From Clostridia bacterium (GTDB lineage: Bacteria > Bacillota > Clostridia > Christensenellales > Borkfalkiaceae), in the NCBI GenBank assembly GCA_900767195.1, contig CAAFYG010000028.1, forward strand, positions 1 through 64,000: a stretch of 64,000 nucleotides of DNA. Reading direction: 5' to 3'. Both the position numbers and the translations under genes were made by a program. A model generated the notes under the pieces. The model did not search any database, had not been told where the DNA came from, and saw only the letters and a list, made by a program, of their open reading frames with translations. Positions 22,848-32,313 of the stretch are shown here, piece by piece (position 1 is the first letter of the stretch; each line of letters starts with the position of its first letter).

Positions 22848-25247
22848 TTATTTTTGCAAAAACAAATCGTTTGCTTTTTTCAATTTTTCCGAAAATTCCG
22901 AGGCGTTCATCACGCCTTTTTCTTCACAGCTTTCCGCAAGATCGCCGAGCGTTTTATGCTCGCTTTTCATTCGCGCGGTTTCGCCATCCGAAAAAATATC
23001 GCCGAACGCTTCGAAAAACGCTTTCATCGCTTTCGGGTTTTCGGTAACTTCCACGATCGGACTTTCGGGCGTATACGGCGCTTCCGAAAGGCTTGCGGAT
23101 TCTCTTTCGAACGTATGTCTGCCGCCCGTAACGAATACGAATTCTTCGTCGGGCAGGCATATTTCCGCTTCTACGCCGCTCGGAATTTCGATTTCGTAAA
23201 CGATTTTCCCGCCGTTTTCCGCATATCCCGATACGATCTTGCCCGAAACGCTTTCATATTCCGCGCGCAACGCGGGCAACCCCTTGGCGGGGTGCGGCGC
23301 GATAACGATTTTTTTAAACCCCGCTTCCTTTTCTTCGATTCCCGCGATACGCCGATACACGAATTCCATCACCGAGCCGTAGGCGTAATGATTATAACTG
23401 TTCATTCCGTCGGGATTCGGCGTGCCGTCGGGCATCAGCGAATTCCAGCGTTCCCACACGGTGGTCGCGCCCATATCCACTTCGTACAGCCACCCCGGAA
23501 ACGCGTTGTTCAACAGCACCCGCCGCGCCGTTTCGAAATATCCGTTATCCGCAAGCGCGAACAGCAAAAACGGCGAGCCGATAAACCCCGTTACCATTCT
23601 GTAATCGTGCTTTTTTACGTTTTCATTCAGCTGCGCGGCAAGTTCCGCGCGGTACTCGCTCGGCACGATATGAAAATGCAGAGCCGCTACTTGTGCGGTG
23701 ACGGTATCGAACGCGAGTCTGCCGCGCTTCGTGAAATACTCTTCCCGAACGCGGGCGAGATGTTCTTCGTACTTCTTTTCGTAAATTGCCGCTTCCTGCG
23801 CTCTGCCGAGAATTTCCGCCGCGCTTTTCACGATTCTGAGCGATTCCGCGTGCAACACGTTCGTAAGATAATATACGTTCGTTCTGCCGCCCCAGTATGT
23901 ATCCGCAAGAATTTCTTTGTCCAGCGCGAGCCAGTCGCCGTATTCCTGTCCCGAAGCGATCAGCCCGTCTTTCATCGTCTGTTCGCGCCGCGCGATGAAT
24001 TTTCGCATCGCTTCGAAATTGTCTTCGAGAAACGCTCTGTCTCCGTACATACGATACAGATTCCACGGCGCCATCGTGATTACGTCCGACCACATCGCGC
24101 CCGTATGATACCATTGCAATACGTTCGGGGATACGTGCGGCATTTCGCCGTTTTCACGCTGATCGTCGCGAAGCGTTTTCAGCCACTTCTTCATAAATTT
24201 GCGGATATCGTAGTTGTATGCCGCCGTGCGACAAAACGCGTTTATATCACCCGTCCATCCAAGTCGCTCGTCCCGCTGCGGACAGTCGGTGGGAATATCT
24301 ACGAAATTGCCGCGTTGCCCCCACACCGCGTTTTCGTACAGACGCTGTACACGCGCGTTTCCGATTTTCATCCGCCCCGTACGTTTTAAATCGGTATGGC
24401 GCACAAGCGCGGTGAAACATTCCGCGGGTAGCTCCGCTCCCTCCGCTTTCACATAGCGGAAGCCGTGAAACGTAAATTCGGGCGAAAATACGTGCGCGCC
24501 GCTTGCCGTGAACATATCCGTGGCTTTCGCGGAACGAAGATTATCCGTGTAAAAATTCCCGTCCACGAGTATTTCGGCAAATTTCAGCACGAGCGTGCCG
24601 CAAAAATCGGGCGGAGTTTTTACTTCCGTTACTCCCGTGATATTCTGTCCGAAATCGTATACAAGTTCGCCTTTCGGCGTGCGGATCGTTTTTTGCACGG
24701 CAAGACGCTTTGTGGTGCGCACGGGTTCGCTCATCTGCGGCGTGAGCGCGGTTTTATCGAACGGCACTTCCACCGCCGTAAGCGGCTTACAATCTGCCGT
24801 GAGATCTAACGTTTCGCCTTCGTATATGCCGCTGTTTCGTATGTAACTTTCGCGGGCAAGCCAACTTTCGTCGGTGGTTAATATGCGCTTTCCGTCCGCA
24901 AACAAATCGGCGCATACCGCGGATTGTTCGCTGTAACGGTTTCTCAAATTATACTCGCTGAGCGGGCCGCAACACCACCCTTCGCCCACAACGAGAGTTA
25001 CCGTGTTTTCGCCCTCGCGTACGTAATAAGAAACGTCGTATTCCTGCACCTGTAACGTTTTTTTATAGTTCGTCCAGCCGGGCGCGAGATAATTTTCGCC
25101 TACGCGACAACCGTTGATTTTTACGTAATACACGCCGAGCGCGGTTGCCTTTAATATCACGCTTTGCACCGCGCTCAATACAATTTTCGTTTCGAGTTCG
25201 AATACGCTTGTTTTTTCTTTGATTCCGATGAATTTTCCGTTTAGCAT
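22848..25247 (-). CDS. Alpha-L-rhamnosidase, GH78
   Basis: A 799-residue enzyme expected to release terminal alpha-L-rhamnose. The N-terminal 230 residues are the beta domains of the family (GVYYVKINGCRVGENYLAPGWTNY near 40 is typical). The alpha/alpha barrel contains the signature DCPQRDERLGWTGD near residue 330, where the general-acid Glu lies, then WYHTGAMWSDVITMAPWNLYR near 380 and GATTVWERWNSLMPDG near 600 with a further active-site Glu. The C-terminal part has FKKIVIAPHP. About 85 residues after the usual end form a helical tail of unknown use. No signal peptide, so it acts on imported oligosaccharide. The Shine-Dalgarno match is weak (AGAGAG). Confidence 0.94.
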   Translation of the reverse strand: MLNGKFIGIKEKTSVFELETKIVLSAVQSVILKATALGVYYVKINGCRVGENYLAPGWTNYKKTLQVQEYDVSYYVREGENTVTLVVGEGWCCGPLSEYNLRNRYSEQSAVCADLFADGKRILTTDESWLARESYIRNSGIYEGETLDLTADCKPLTAVEVPFDKTALTPQMSEPVRTTKRLAVQKTIRTPKGELVYDFGQNITGVTEVKTPPDFCGTLVLKFAEILVDGNFYTDNLRSAKATDMFTASGAHVFSPEFTFHGFRYVKAEGAELPAECFTALVRHTDLKRTGRMKIGNARVQRLYENAVWGQRGNFVDIPTDCPQRDERLGWTGDINAFCRTAAYNYDIRKFMKKWLKTLRDDQRENGEMPHVSPNVLQWYHTGAMWSDVITMAPWNLYRMYGDRAFLEDNFEAMRKFIARREQTMKDGLIASGQEYGDWLALDKEILADTYWGGRTNVYYLTNVLHAESLRIVKSAAEILGRAQEAAIYEKKYEEHLARVREEYFTKRGRLAFDTVTAQVAALHFHIVPSEYRAELAAQLNENVKKHDYRMVTGFIGSPFLLFALADNGYFETARRVLLNNAFPGWLYEVDMGATTVWERWNSLMPDGTPNPDGMNSYNHYAYGSVMEFVYRRIAGIEEKEAGFKKIVIAPHPAKGLPALRAEYESVSGKIVSGYAENGGKIVYEIEIPSGVEAEICLPDEEFVFVTGGRHTFERESASLSEAPYTPESPIVEVTENPKAMKAFFEAFGDIFSDGETARMKSEHKTLGDLAESCEEKGVMNASEFSEKLKKANDLFLQK

Positions 25248-25290
25248 TTTTTAATACTCTCTTAATTTACGTTTTTGCGGCAACACCGCT

Positions 25291-25869
25291 TTATTCGGGC
25301 TTTTTATCGAAATCGAGCGTTAAATCGAAATCGCCGAGTTTATGCACTTTAAAACCGTTTTTCTTGTACTCCGCGTAATCGAACGCTTCGAGTTCGTCGA
25401 TGGCAAGCTTGTGAAATTCGTAAAAATTATGCCACCATTCCCACCCGCTTCCGAGTTCGTTTGCAAGATAGGCGTCGGCAATGTCGCACGCCGTTTGCGG
25501 AGCTACGTAAAACGCGCCCATCGCAAGCACGTTTACGCCGTTGCCCGTAATTGCGCGAATCGCCGCAGGCAGACTTTCCACCACCCCTGCGTGCACATGC
25601 GGACATTTGCTCGCCGCGATATGAATCCCCATACCTGTACCGCAGAAAACAAGCGCGCGCTCGTAATTTCTCTCCGAAATCTCCGCGCCCACGCGAAGCC
25701 CCACGCGGTGAAACATCAAATCGGTATCCTTCGGATCGCTGTCCGCTTTCACGCCGAGATCGAGTATTTTCCAGCCCTTTTTGCGAAGATGATCGCACAC
25801 GACTTCCTTTAAAGGATACCCCGCGAAATCTGCGCCTACAACAAGATATTTTTCTTTTACCGTTTTCAT
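25291..25869 (-). CDS. RpiB/LacA/LacB-family sugar-phosphate isomerase
   Basis: A 192-residue protein. The start VVGADFAGYPLKEVV is the phosphate-binding N-terminus of RpiB/LacAB proteins (DxAG form), and the active-site segment ALVFCGTGMGIHIAASK near residue 75 contains the catalytic Cys and the GTG-G loop. Typical RpiB proteins are about 150 residues; here a 45-residue C-terminal extension follows. It isomerises an aldose or ketose phosphate, but whether ribose-5-phosphate, galactose-6-phosphate or another sugar is used cannot be told. A good AAAGG precedes the ATG. It lies between an SGNH esterase gene and the rhamnosidase gene. Confidence 0.88.
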   Translation of the reverse strand: MKTVKEKYLVVGADFAGYPLKEVVCDHLRKKGWKILDLGVKADSDPKDTDLMFHRVGLRVGAEISERNYERALVFCGTGMGIHIAASKCPHVHAGVVESLPAAIRAITGNGVNVLAMGAFYVAPQTACDIADAYLANELGSGWEWWHNFYEFHKLAIDELEAFDYAEYKKNGFKVHKLGDFDLTLDFDKKPE

Positions 25870-25900
25870 AGTTTACCTTTTTCCACTCGTATTTTGTATT

Positions 25901-26629
25901 TTATTGCACTTCGAAAATCTTTTCAAGCAATCTGATCGCAGTATAATAATGAAATTCCCGGATCGGATGATTGAATTTATTCGCAAGCAGTTCGGTAACG
26001 TTCACCCCGGCCTGCGCCATCTTTTCCCACACGGGATAAATCTCGCAGACGGGAATTCCGTACTCTTTACACACCTTTCTCGCCGCTTCGAAATACGTTT
26101 TCAGCACGCCGCCGTTTTGCACCGCCGCGAAATTTTTCGCAAGCCGCACAGACAATTCGCCTTTCAGGTGCGGACTGATCGCGGTGTTCATACAATTCTG
26201 CGTGAGAAAAATCGTTTCGACGTTTTTCTGTTTCAGCGCGGCGAATATGTTTTGTAAAGCTTCGGTGTATTCGCCGATTTTTTCCGCACCGTTGCAACTG
26301 TCGTTCAGCCCGTACGATACCACCGCGAGATCGGGGGAATACGAAAGCACGTCGCGTTCGAGCCGCACGAAACCGCCCGAGGCGTAATCGCCGCTGATAC
26401 CGCTGTTCACGATATTAATCTGCACCGACGGGTACAACAGATTGAGCAGTTCTTTAAAGCGCGCGGAATACGCGCTTTTCGCCTCGAACACCGTTTCAAC
26501 CGATTCGGGCGAAGTTTCGTAACATTCGAAACAGCCTTGCGTAACGCTGTCGCCGAGAAACGCCACGGTAACAGGCTTACAGCCCGCAAGATCGCTTTGT
26601 TTTTGTTTTAAAAGTTGCAGAATTTTCAT
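25901..26629 (-). CDS. SGNH/GDSL-family hydrolase (probable carbohydrate esterase)
   Basis: A 242-residue cytoplasmic protein. Block I is VAFLGDSVTQG with the catalytic Ser near residue 28, block II Gly is in NSGISGDYASGG, block III is VVSYGLNDSCNG (GxND), and block V is the FNHPIREFH segment near 225 with the His. The frame remains open up to 26695, but the ATG at 26629 starts the conserved fold and lies 26 bases after the GH3 stop. It probably removes an acyl group from sugars. It belongs to the AraC-GH43 operon. Confidence 0.9.
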   Translation of the reverse strand: MKILQLLKQKQSDLAGCKPVTVAFLGDSVTQGCFECYETSPESVETVFEAKSAYSARFKELLNLLYPSVQINIVNSGISGDYASGGFVRLERDVLSYSPDLAVVSYGLNDSCNGAEKIGEYTEALQNIFAALKQKNVETIFLTQNCMNTAISPHLKGELSVRLAKNFAAVQNGGVLKTYFEAARKVCKEYGIPVCEIYPVWEKMAQAGVNVTELLANKFNHPIREFHYYTAIRLLEKIFEVQ

Positions 26630-26655
26630 GTTTTTATGTCTCTTTTCAATGATTT

Positions 26656-28572
26656 TTACAGAATGATTTTCGCTTGAAGCGGAAGATCGTTGCAATTTTT
26701 ACCGACAAATATTTGGCACTCGCCCGTATACCTTTTCCATTCGCACGAAGATACGCTATAATACGAAAGATCGGCTTTTTTTATTTCGATTTTCGCGCGC
26801 GTTTCCGAATTCGCCGCCACGAAAAATTTTACGAATCCTTTCAGCGCGAATTCGTCGCCCTGCGCTTCTTCTTCGGCGGCTTTATGCGAAAAATACAGCT
26901 GGGCGGTTTCTTTCCCGCCGCGCGGGGAAAGATTTTTCACCGTAAAGCTTGCCTCTATCGTCTGAGCCGTTTCTTTCAGCGTGAGATCGACATAGCGGAA
27001 TTCGGAATACGAAAGTCCGAAGCCGAACGGGAACAGCACGGACGCGTTTTCTTTGGCGAAATGCCTGTACCCCACGGCACGCCCCTCTTCGTAGTACGCG
27101 CTTTCCGCCGTGCGCTTCGCGCGGTATGCGGGTACGTCGGCAAGCGATAAGGGAAACGTTTCTGCTGTTTTGCCGGACGGGTTGACTTTTCCCGTGAGAA
27201 CCCGCGCTACGGCTTCGTTTACTTTTTCTCCTCCGTACCCCGCCCATACAACCGCGCTCACTTCGCCGATCCACCCGCTCATATCGATCGGCGCACCCGC
27301 GTACACCACCGCGATAACATTGCGGTTTACCTTTGAAAGCTCGCGGATATACAACTCTTCTTCGGGGGACAACCGCAGACTTGTTCTGTCTTTTTCTTCC
27401 GATTCCACAGCGGCGGGATCGCCTACCGCCACGATTACCGCATAAGACGTTTCCGCTTCTTTTGCGCAGTTTCTGAACGTGCCCGTTTCTTCGTTCCACG
27501 CGAAGTGCGCGCCCGCAACGCCCTCTTTTTGCAATGCTTCGTGCAGTTTTTCGTACGGAATTTCGGGGACTACCGCGCTCGAACCGCCGCCGTAATAATA
27601 CCGCTCGGCGGCTGCGCCCATCACGGGTAACGAGCCGGCGTTTTCTGCCGAAAGCGGCAGAACGCCGTTGTTTTTCAGCAATACGATGCCCTCTTCCGCG
27701 GTTTCGCGAGCGATTTCGCGCCGTTCTTCCACGGAATATTTTTTGCAGCGCGTTTTTCTCGCTTCCGCGCATTTTTTCGCGAGATCTATTACGCGACGAT
27801 TGTTTTCTTCGAGAGCGATTTCGCTGATCGAATTCGATTTTATTAACTTTTCCAGCGTTTTTTCATCGAACGGCATTATCAGATTCGTGCCAGCGTTCAA
27901 CGCTTCCGTGGGGCGGTGCACCGCCCACCAGTCGGACATTACCACGCCGCAAAATCCGAATTCTTCGCGTAAGACGCGGTGCAATTTCGCGCTTTCGTTT
28001 ACCTGCACGCCGTTTACGCGGTTGTACGAAGTCATCACCGCCCACGGCTTCGCTTTACAGGCAATTTCAAAAGGTTTCAGATAAATTTCGCGCAACGTTC
28101 TTTCATCGACTTCCGAAGAAATCCAGTACCTTTCCTCTTCCTGATTATTGCAACAATAATGTTTCAGGCACGCGCCAACGCCCCTTTTTTGCAACGCCGT
28201 AATATAATGCCTGCCGAATTCTCCCGCCACAAACGGATCTTCCGAAAAATATTCGAAATTTCTGCCGCATAAGGGCGTTCTTTTGATATTTACCCCCGGG
28301 CCGAGCAGAATATCCGCGCCGAGATCAACGCAATCGTCCGCAAGCGCGTCGGCGTACTTTTCCGCAAGCGTAAGATTCCATGTTTGCGCAAGCGATTGAA
28401 AACAAGGGTACGCCACCGAAGGTATCGTTTTTCCTTCCTCCCCGATCATTCGCACGCCCACAGGTCCGTCGGTTACGCGGAAAGACGGTATTTCTTCGTT
28501 CGGCGAATAGCTCGACCAGCCGTCTTTGCCCATATTCAGCCTGATTTTTTCTTCTCTCGTAAGCATTTTCAT
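26656..28572 (-). CDS. Beta-glycosidase, GH3
   Basis: A 638-residue GH3 enzyme. The N-terminal barrel shows FRVTDGPVGVR near 30, KRTPLCGRNFEYFSEDP near 110, and GVGACLKHYCCNNQEEER near 145. The nucleophile Asp lies in FCGVVMSDWWAVH near 225. The alpha/beta sandwich domain with VLLKNNGVLPL and the C-terminal fibronectin-like domain (FGFGLSYSEF) follow. It hydrolyses non-reducing beta-linked glucose, xylose or related residues. No signal peptide. The ATG at 28572 overlaps the esterase stop by four bases (ATGA). Exact specificity is not readable. Confidence 0.95.
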   Translation of the reverse strand: MKMLTREEKIRLNMGKDGWSSYSPNEEIPSFRVTDGPVGVRMIGEEGKTIPSVAYPCFQSLAQTWNLTLAEKYADALADDCVDLGADILLGPGVNIKRTPLCGRNFEYFSEDPFVAGEFGRHYITALQKRGVGACLKHYCCNNQEEERYWISSEVDERTLREIYLKPFEIACKAKPWAVMTSYNRVNGVQVNESAKLHRVLREEFGFCGVVMSDWWAVHRPTEALNAGTNLIMPFDEKTLEKLIKSNSISEIALEENNRRVIDLAKKCAEARKTRCKKYSVEERREIARETAEEGIVLLKNNGVLPLSAENAGSLPVMGAAAERYYYGGGSSAVVPEIPYEKLHEALQKEGVAGAHFAWNEETGTFRNCAKEAETSYAVIVAVGDPAAVESEEKDRTSLRLSPEEELYIRELSKVNRNVIAVVYAGAPIDMSGWIGEVSAVVWAGYGGEKVNEAVARVLTGKVNPSGKTAETFPLSLADVPAYRAKRTAESAYYEEGRAVGYRHFAKENASVLFPFGFGLSYSEFRYVDLTLKETAQTIEASFTVKNLSPRGGKETAQLYFSHKAAEEEAQGDEFALKGFVKFFVAANSETRAKIEIKKADLSYYSVSSCEWKRYTGECQIFVGKNCNDLPLQAKIIL

Positions 28573-29603
28573 TTCTCCGTTCTGCGCTCCGTCAGCGCAA
28601 AGTATGCCCGTGCCGTTTTCAAGGCAAGCGCGCGTTTATCGTTCGGGTGAATACTCTCGTGGGAGCATACGTCGCGGCTCGTTACCGTTTTCACCTGCGG
28701 GATTTCCGTTTCCGCTTTCGCCTGACCGCGCTGTATCGCCCGCCACCCCTCGTCCGCGCGATTGTTCAGATCGCAGATCTGCACCACGATAAACGGCAGA
28801 TTTTCATTGCGCAAATCTTTGCGCCAAAGCCCGATCAGCTTTTTCAATAGCGCGAGATACACTTTCCCTTCCGCTTCGGAAGTATCGCTTTCGCCCTGAT
28901 ACCACATCGCGCACGATACACCGTAGGGCGCAATCGGAGTAAACGTGGTTTCATAGCACGCGCCGTCGCGGTTAAACGCGGCGTAAAGCGGCTCGCGACT
29001 ATCGGAATGACGTAATTCCACGGGCACGAACACTTCGGGCGTTAAAACTTCGGGCGAAAGCCAGCTTCGAATTGCCGAAGCGCCCTGAAAACAGGCAATC
29101 AAGCCAACATACACGCCTTTTTGGCGCACGATTTCCTCCGCAGTATGATAGCCGAGCGCGGAAAAGTACGGCAGATTTTCCGCCGCGGCGTTCAGCCAGC
29201 CGAACGAAGAATTCAGATGACAGTTTCTTTCGGGGTTGTCTGAAAAATAATAGCGGATTTTCGGATTTTCGCGCGCGGTATCGGCGTTGATTTCTTCGCG
29301 GAGCTCAAACTGCATATTTGATTGCCCCGCGCAAAGCAATACGTCCCCAAACGCAACGTTTTTCAATACGATCGTTTCGTTTTTCGCTCCCCGCCCGTCG
29401 CCGCAAAGCTCGATTTTCATATTGTATAAGCCGCCGTAAGGTTGCGCGGGAAATTCCGCGATCCAGTTTTCTTCCGTTACCGTTTGTTTATAAGTGTTTC
29501 CGCACAACGTAACGGAAATTTCGCCCTTGCCTTGCCCGAAAAGTCGCAGGGGCGCGTTCGCCCGAAACACCGCGTTGTCCGTAAAAATTCGCGCTAATCG
29601 CAT
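28569..29603 (-). CDS. Sialate O-acetylesterase-like carbohydrate esterase (SASA domain)
   Basis: A 344-residue protein. Block I is LLCAGQSNMQFEL near residue 95 with the catalytic Ser, AMWYQGESDTS near 240 is the family's YQGE-D block, and the catalytic His lies in SIHPNDKRALA near 320. It begins with a small beta domain (residues 1-80). The family removes O-acetyl groups from sialic acid or plant sugars; since no sialic-acid genes lie nearby and the operon has GH43, GH3 and GH78 genes, deacetylation of a plant-type glycan seems more likely. No signal peptide. AGAGGCGG precedes the ATG. Confidence 0.92.
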   Translation of the reverse strand: MRLARIFTDNAVFRANAPLRLFGQGKGEISVTLCGNTYKQTVTEENWIAEFPAQPYGGLYNMKIELCGDGRGAKNETIVLKNVAFGDVLLCAGQSNMQFELREEINADTARENPKIRYYFSDNPERNCHLNSSFGWLNAAAENLPYFSALGYHTAEEIVRQKGVYVGLIACFQGASAIRSWLSPEVLTPEVFVPVELRHSDSREPLYAAFNRDGACYETTFTPIAPYGVSCAMWYQGESDTSEAEGKVYLALLKKLIGLWRKDLRNENLPFIVVQICDLNNRADEGWRAIQRGQAKAETEIPQVKTVTSRDVCSHESIHPNDKRALALKTARAYFALTERRTEK

Positions 29604-29628
29604 ATTCCGCCTCTTTTATTTCTCGCCG

Positions 29629-30780
29629 TTATTTTTCCACGATCCACAGTTGCCCCGGCGCAAGCCATAACGAAAATTTCTTATCGCCGTAAATGCCGAA
29701 CGCCCTGTCCGATCCGTCCGCCGCCTGCGAATTATTCACCACCGCCACAAAATCGCCGCGTGGCGAAGAAAACTCGCTTACGATAAAATCGTTGCCGTAC
29801 TCGGAAGAAAATTCAAAATTTTCGATCGCGCCGTTTTTATACAACTCGTTGCCGCCGTACGCCGTGTTTACGTGGTACACGTTTTTCAGCTCCGCTTCGG
29901 CAAACCGATCCGCGTAAAACGTCATAAAAAGATTGATCTGCCGCGCCATTCTGCCGAACGTTTCCGTGCGGTTATAAAACCAGTCGATAGGCGCATCGCG
30001 ATAGTTGTCTTCGATTTTCGAACGGGTGTACAGGAAAAACCACAGCAAGCCTTTCGCCCCGTGTGCCGCCGCGGTGGAAATCTGCCAGCGGATATCGTCT
30101 TCCGTAGGCACGCGATAAAACCAATGCCCCACGCTGAGCAGAGTCGTCCACATATCCACGCCGCATTCTTTCGCCGTTTCGCGATAAATACGAAGATTAT
30201 CAAAGTACATATTCAGCCCGTATTCGCGGTCTTTAATGCGGCACTGAGTGTAATTATCGTAGCAAACATTTCTCAGTCCGGAACGCTTCACCGCATCGAT
30301 CAGCACGTCTTTATATTCGTGTTTTTCCTTCAAGAGATAATCCGAAACAAACGGTTCGTCTGCCATCGGCAGAAAATTCAGAAACGCATTCGAACGCGCG
30401 TTGATGATTTTCACTGCTTCGATCGCCTGTTCGAGTTCGCGCCGCGGCGGCTCGTCACCCACCGAAAACGCGTAAAACGCAGGGTGATTTCCGAAATCCG
30501 CGATCGCTTCTTCCGCAAGACGAATATATTCCTCTCTGCCGTTTTGCAGGTTGCGCCACACGGTGCGCCAATCGCATATTATCAGCTTCACGCCGTTTTT
30601 CTGCGCCTCATTCAGCTGATCGAGAATGACTTGCTTATCGTCTTTTTCATTGTATATCGAAGACATTCCGAGATTCATTCCGAGCTCTTTCCAGTCTTTC
30701 GCCGCCTTTTTTGCATCCAGCGCGCCGCAGAACGTATAATTCCAGAAACCACAATAAAAGTTTTGTTTTTTGTTTTGCAT
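29629..30780 (-). CDS. Putative TIM-barrel glycosidase-like protein
   Basis: A 383-residue cytoplasmic protein. Strand-end motifs fit a TIM barrel: GMSSIYNEK near 40, VKLIICDWRTVW near 65, and FYAFSVGDEPPRRE near 105 with Asp-Glu as a good acid pair. HGAKGLLWFFLYT lies near 240, and a C-terminal beta domain (FVAVVNNSQAADG) follows. Family members are common in gut Clostridia and Bacteroidetes but I know of no biochemical name for them. GAAGGAG precedes the ATG. It sits between the GH43 and esterase genes in one operon, so it probably acts on the same glycan. Confidence 0.8.
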   Translation of the reverse strand: MQNKKQNFYCGFWNYTFCGALDAKKAAKDWKELGMNLGMSSIYNEKDDKQVILDQLNEAQKNGVKLIICDWRTVWRNLQNGREEYIRLAEEAIADFGNHPAFYAFSVGDEPPRRELEQAIEAVKIINARSNAFLNFLPMADEPFVSDYLLKEKHEYKDVLIDAVKRSGLRNVCYDNYTQCRIKDREYGLNMYFDNLRIYRETAKECGVDMWTTLLSVGHWFYRVPTEDDIRWQISTAAAHGAKGLLWFFLYTRSKIEDNYRDAPIDWFYNRTETFGRMARQINLFMTFYADRFAEAELKNVYHVNTAYGGNELYKNGAIENFEFSSEYGNDFIVSEFSSPRGDFVAVVNNSQAADGSDRAFGIYGDKKFSLWLAPGQLWIVEK

Positions 30781-30796
30781 TTTCTTTCTCCTTCGC

Positions 30797-32272
30797 TTAA
30801 TTTTCTTCCGCGTACCTGCCGAACAGCGCGAAATCGATCACGCCTATTTCTACGCCCGCGCCCGCGCCGAATATCGTCAGTCGCGCTTTCGAGCATATTT
30901 TCGGCGGGAACGTCTGATAGTCTATATTTTTTTCTTCTGTATTGCCGCTCATATCTTTCAGCAAAAACCACCGCCCGTTCAGATACCCCTCCGCTTTGTA
31001 TCTCACGGGCGCGGGAATCGCCCCCGCGGCATAGTTCAAGCCGACTTCGCGCCAAAATACACGGAAAGCCCCCGTTTCGAACGTGCCGGTCAGGTCGAAT
31101 TCGATCGTTTTCTTTTTATCGCTTTTACGCGGCAACCAGAACGAAAGATTGTTTTCGTCGGTGGCATACACCGCGTCTCTGCCCGTCGCATGTGAAGAAG
31201 CTTCGCCACGCACGCCGCCGGTTAAAGAAACGTAACCGTAATCGTTGTTTTTCACGCAATTTTTCTTATACCCCGGTCTGTACTGCGGCGTATCCGTTAC
31301 ACCGTGCGGCGCATATAATTCACCGTTTTTATCCACGGCAACGAGATCCATGCCGATCCTTCGCTCGTAGCGATGCAAATACGGGCAGGCGATCGTGTAA
31401 AAAGCCCACAAAGTATCGTTCGGTCCGCGTTCGATACTGCCGTGTCCCGCGCCCGTCACGATCCCCCCGCGATGATACGTTACGGGGTTATGTTGCTGAC
31501 AGACAAAACCGTGAAGCGGATCGGTATCCGAATAATACGCCGCCATACAATACGACGCGTCGCACGTATCGGGCGAAGCGTAAATCATATAATACCTGCC
31601 GCCGTATTTCAGAAGGTGCGGCCCTTCCACCCAACCGTAGCGCGTGTTCTGCCCGTGTAAGCCGTGCCGCTCCCAAGGTTTTTTTTCCGGATCCATCACA
31701 ACGATATCCACAGGCCCTTCTATCACTTGCCGAGGATTATTTTCATTCAGGCGATACCCCACGATTTTATGAATATCATTCGCCTCGTCGAACTCGTACG
31801 CATACAGATAAATTCTGCCGTCGTCGTCGGCGAACAATGCAGGATCGCACGGCTTAAATTCTTCGCCGTTTTTTCCGATAAAATCGCCGAGAAGCTTGAA
31901 CTTTCCGAGCGGTGTATCCGCGATATACAGGGGGCAGTACCACGCCGTAAGCAAAAATTTACCCCTCCACGGAATAATGCAGGGGCTGTATTTGGGGCAG
32001 TAAGGATCGGTGCGCACGTGCTTCCAATGCTGAAAATCTTCGCTCACCCATGCCATACCGTAACTCGGATACAGATACCACTTGTTTTGCCAGAAAAACA
32101 CGGTGGGATCGCTGATCGAGCGATAATCGGGCGAAGTAACCGATTCGGGCTTGTTTTCGTGCGAAAACATCGTTTTTTCAAACTTATACCAGTCGTCTTT
32201 TCCGCGGGGAATTTCGGGCAAGGACAATGGATTGCAATATGTAAACTCTATTGAATTTTTAATTTTTTTCAT
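30797..32272 (-). CDS. Glycoside hydrolase, GH43-type
   Basis: A 491-residue five-bladed propeller enzyme. SISDPTVFFWQNKWYLYPS near 52 supplies the base Asp, FKPCDPALFADDDGRIYLY near 140 supplies the pKa-modulating Asp, and GWVEGPHLLKYGGRYYMIY near 215 supplies the acid Glu. GAGHGS near 280 is another family mark. About 130 C-terminal residues form a beta-sandwich domain. The family acts on arabinosides, xylosides and galactosides. There is no signal peptide and no Shine-Dalgarno sequence; a possible promoter ends six bases before the ATG, so translation may be leaderless. It follows the AraC gene by 41 bases. Confidence 0.93.
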   Translation of the reverse strand: MKKIKNSIEFTYCNPLSLPEIPRGKDDWYKFEKTMFSHENKPESVTSPDYRSISDPTVFFWQNKWYLYPSYGMAWVSEDFQHWKHVRTDPYCPKYSPCIIPWRGKFLLTAWYCPLYIADTPLGKFKLLGDFIGKNGEEFKPCDPALFADDDGRIYLYAYEFDEANDIHKIVGYRLNENNPRQVIEGPVDIVVMDPEKKPWERHGLHGQNTRYGWVEGPHLLKYGGRYYMIYASPDTCDASYCMAAYYSDTDPLHGFVCQQHNPVTYHRGGIVTGAGHGSIERGPNDTLWAFYTIACPYLHRYERRIGMDLVAVDKNGELYAPHGVTDTPQYRPGYKKNCVKNNDYGYVSLTGGVRGEASSHATGRDAVYATDENNLSFWLPRKSDKKKTIEFDLTGTFETGAFRVFWREVGLNYAAGAIPAPVRYKAEGYLNGRWFLLKDMSGNTEEKNIDYQTFPPKICSKARLTIFGAGAGVEIGVIDFALFGRYAEEN

Positions 32273-32278
32273 ACAAAT

Positions 32279-32306
32279 TTAATATGTAGCGAGCGGTTTT
32301 TTACAA
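32279..32306 (-). promoter_or_regulatory. Possible internal promoter before the GH43 gene
   Basis: On the minus strand TTGTAA (32306-32301) and TATTAA (32284-32279) are 16 bases apart, just after the AraC stop codon. Only six bases separate the -10 box from the ATG. The boxes are weaker than consensus, so confidence is moderate. Confidence 0.5.
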
Positions 32307-32313
32307 GAAAAAA

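Noticed and set aside
29872..31857. A 661-codon open frame on the plus strand, and other long plus-strand frames at 2253-3641, 22854-24389, 34021-35139 and 36296-37690
   Set aside because: They lie exactly opposite strongly supported minus-strand genes, have Arg/His/Phe-rich translations typical of antisense frames, and lack ribosome sites.
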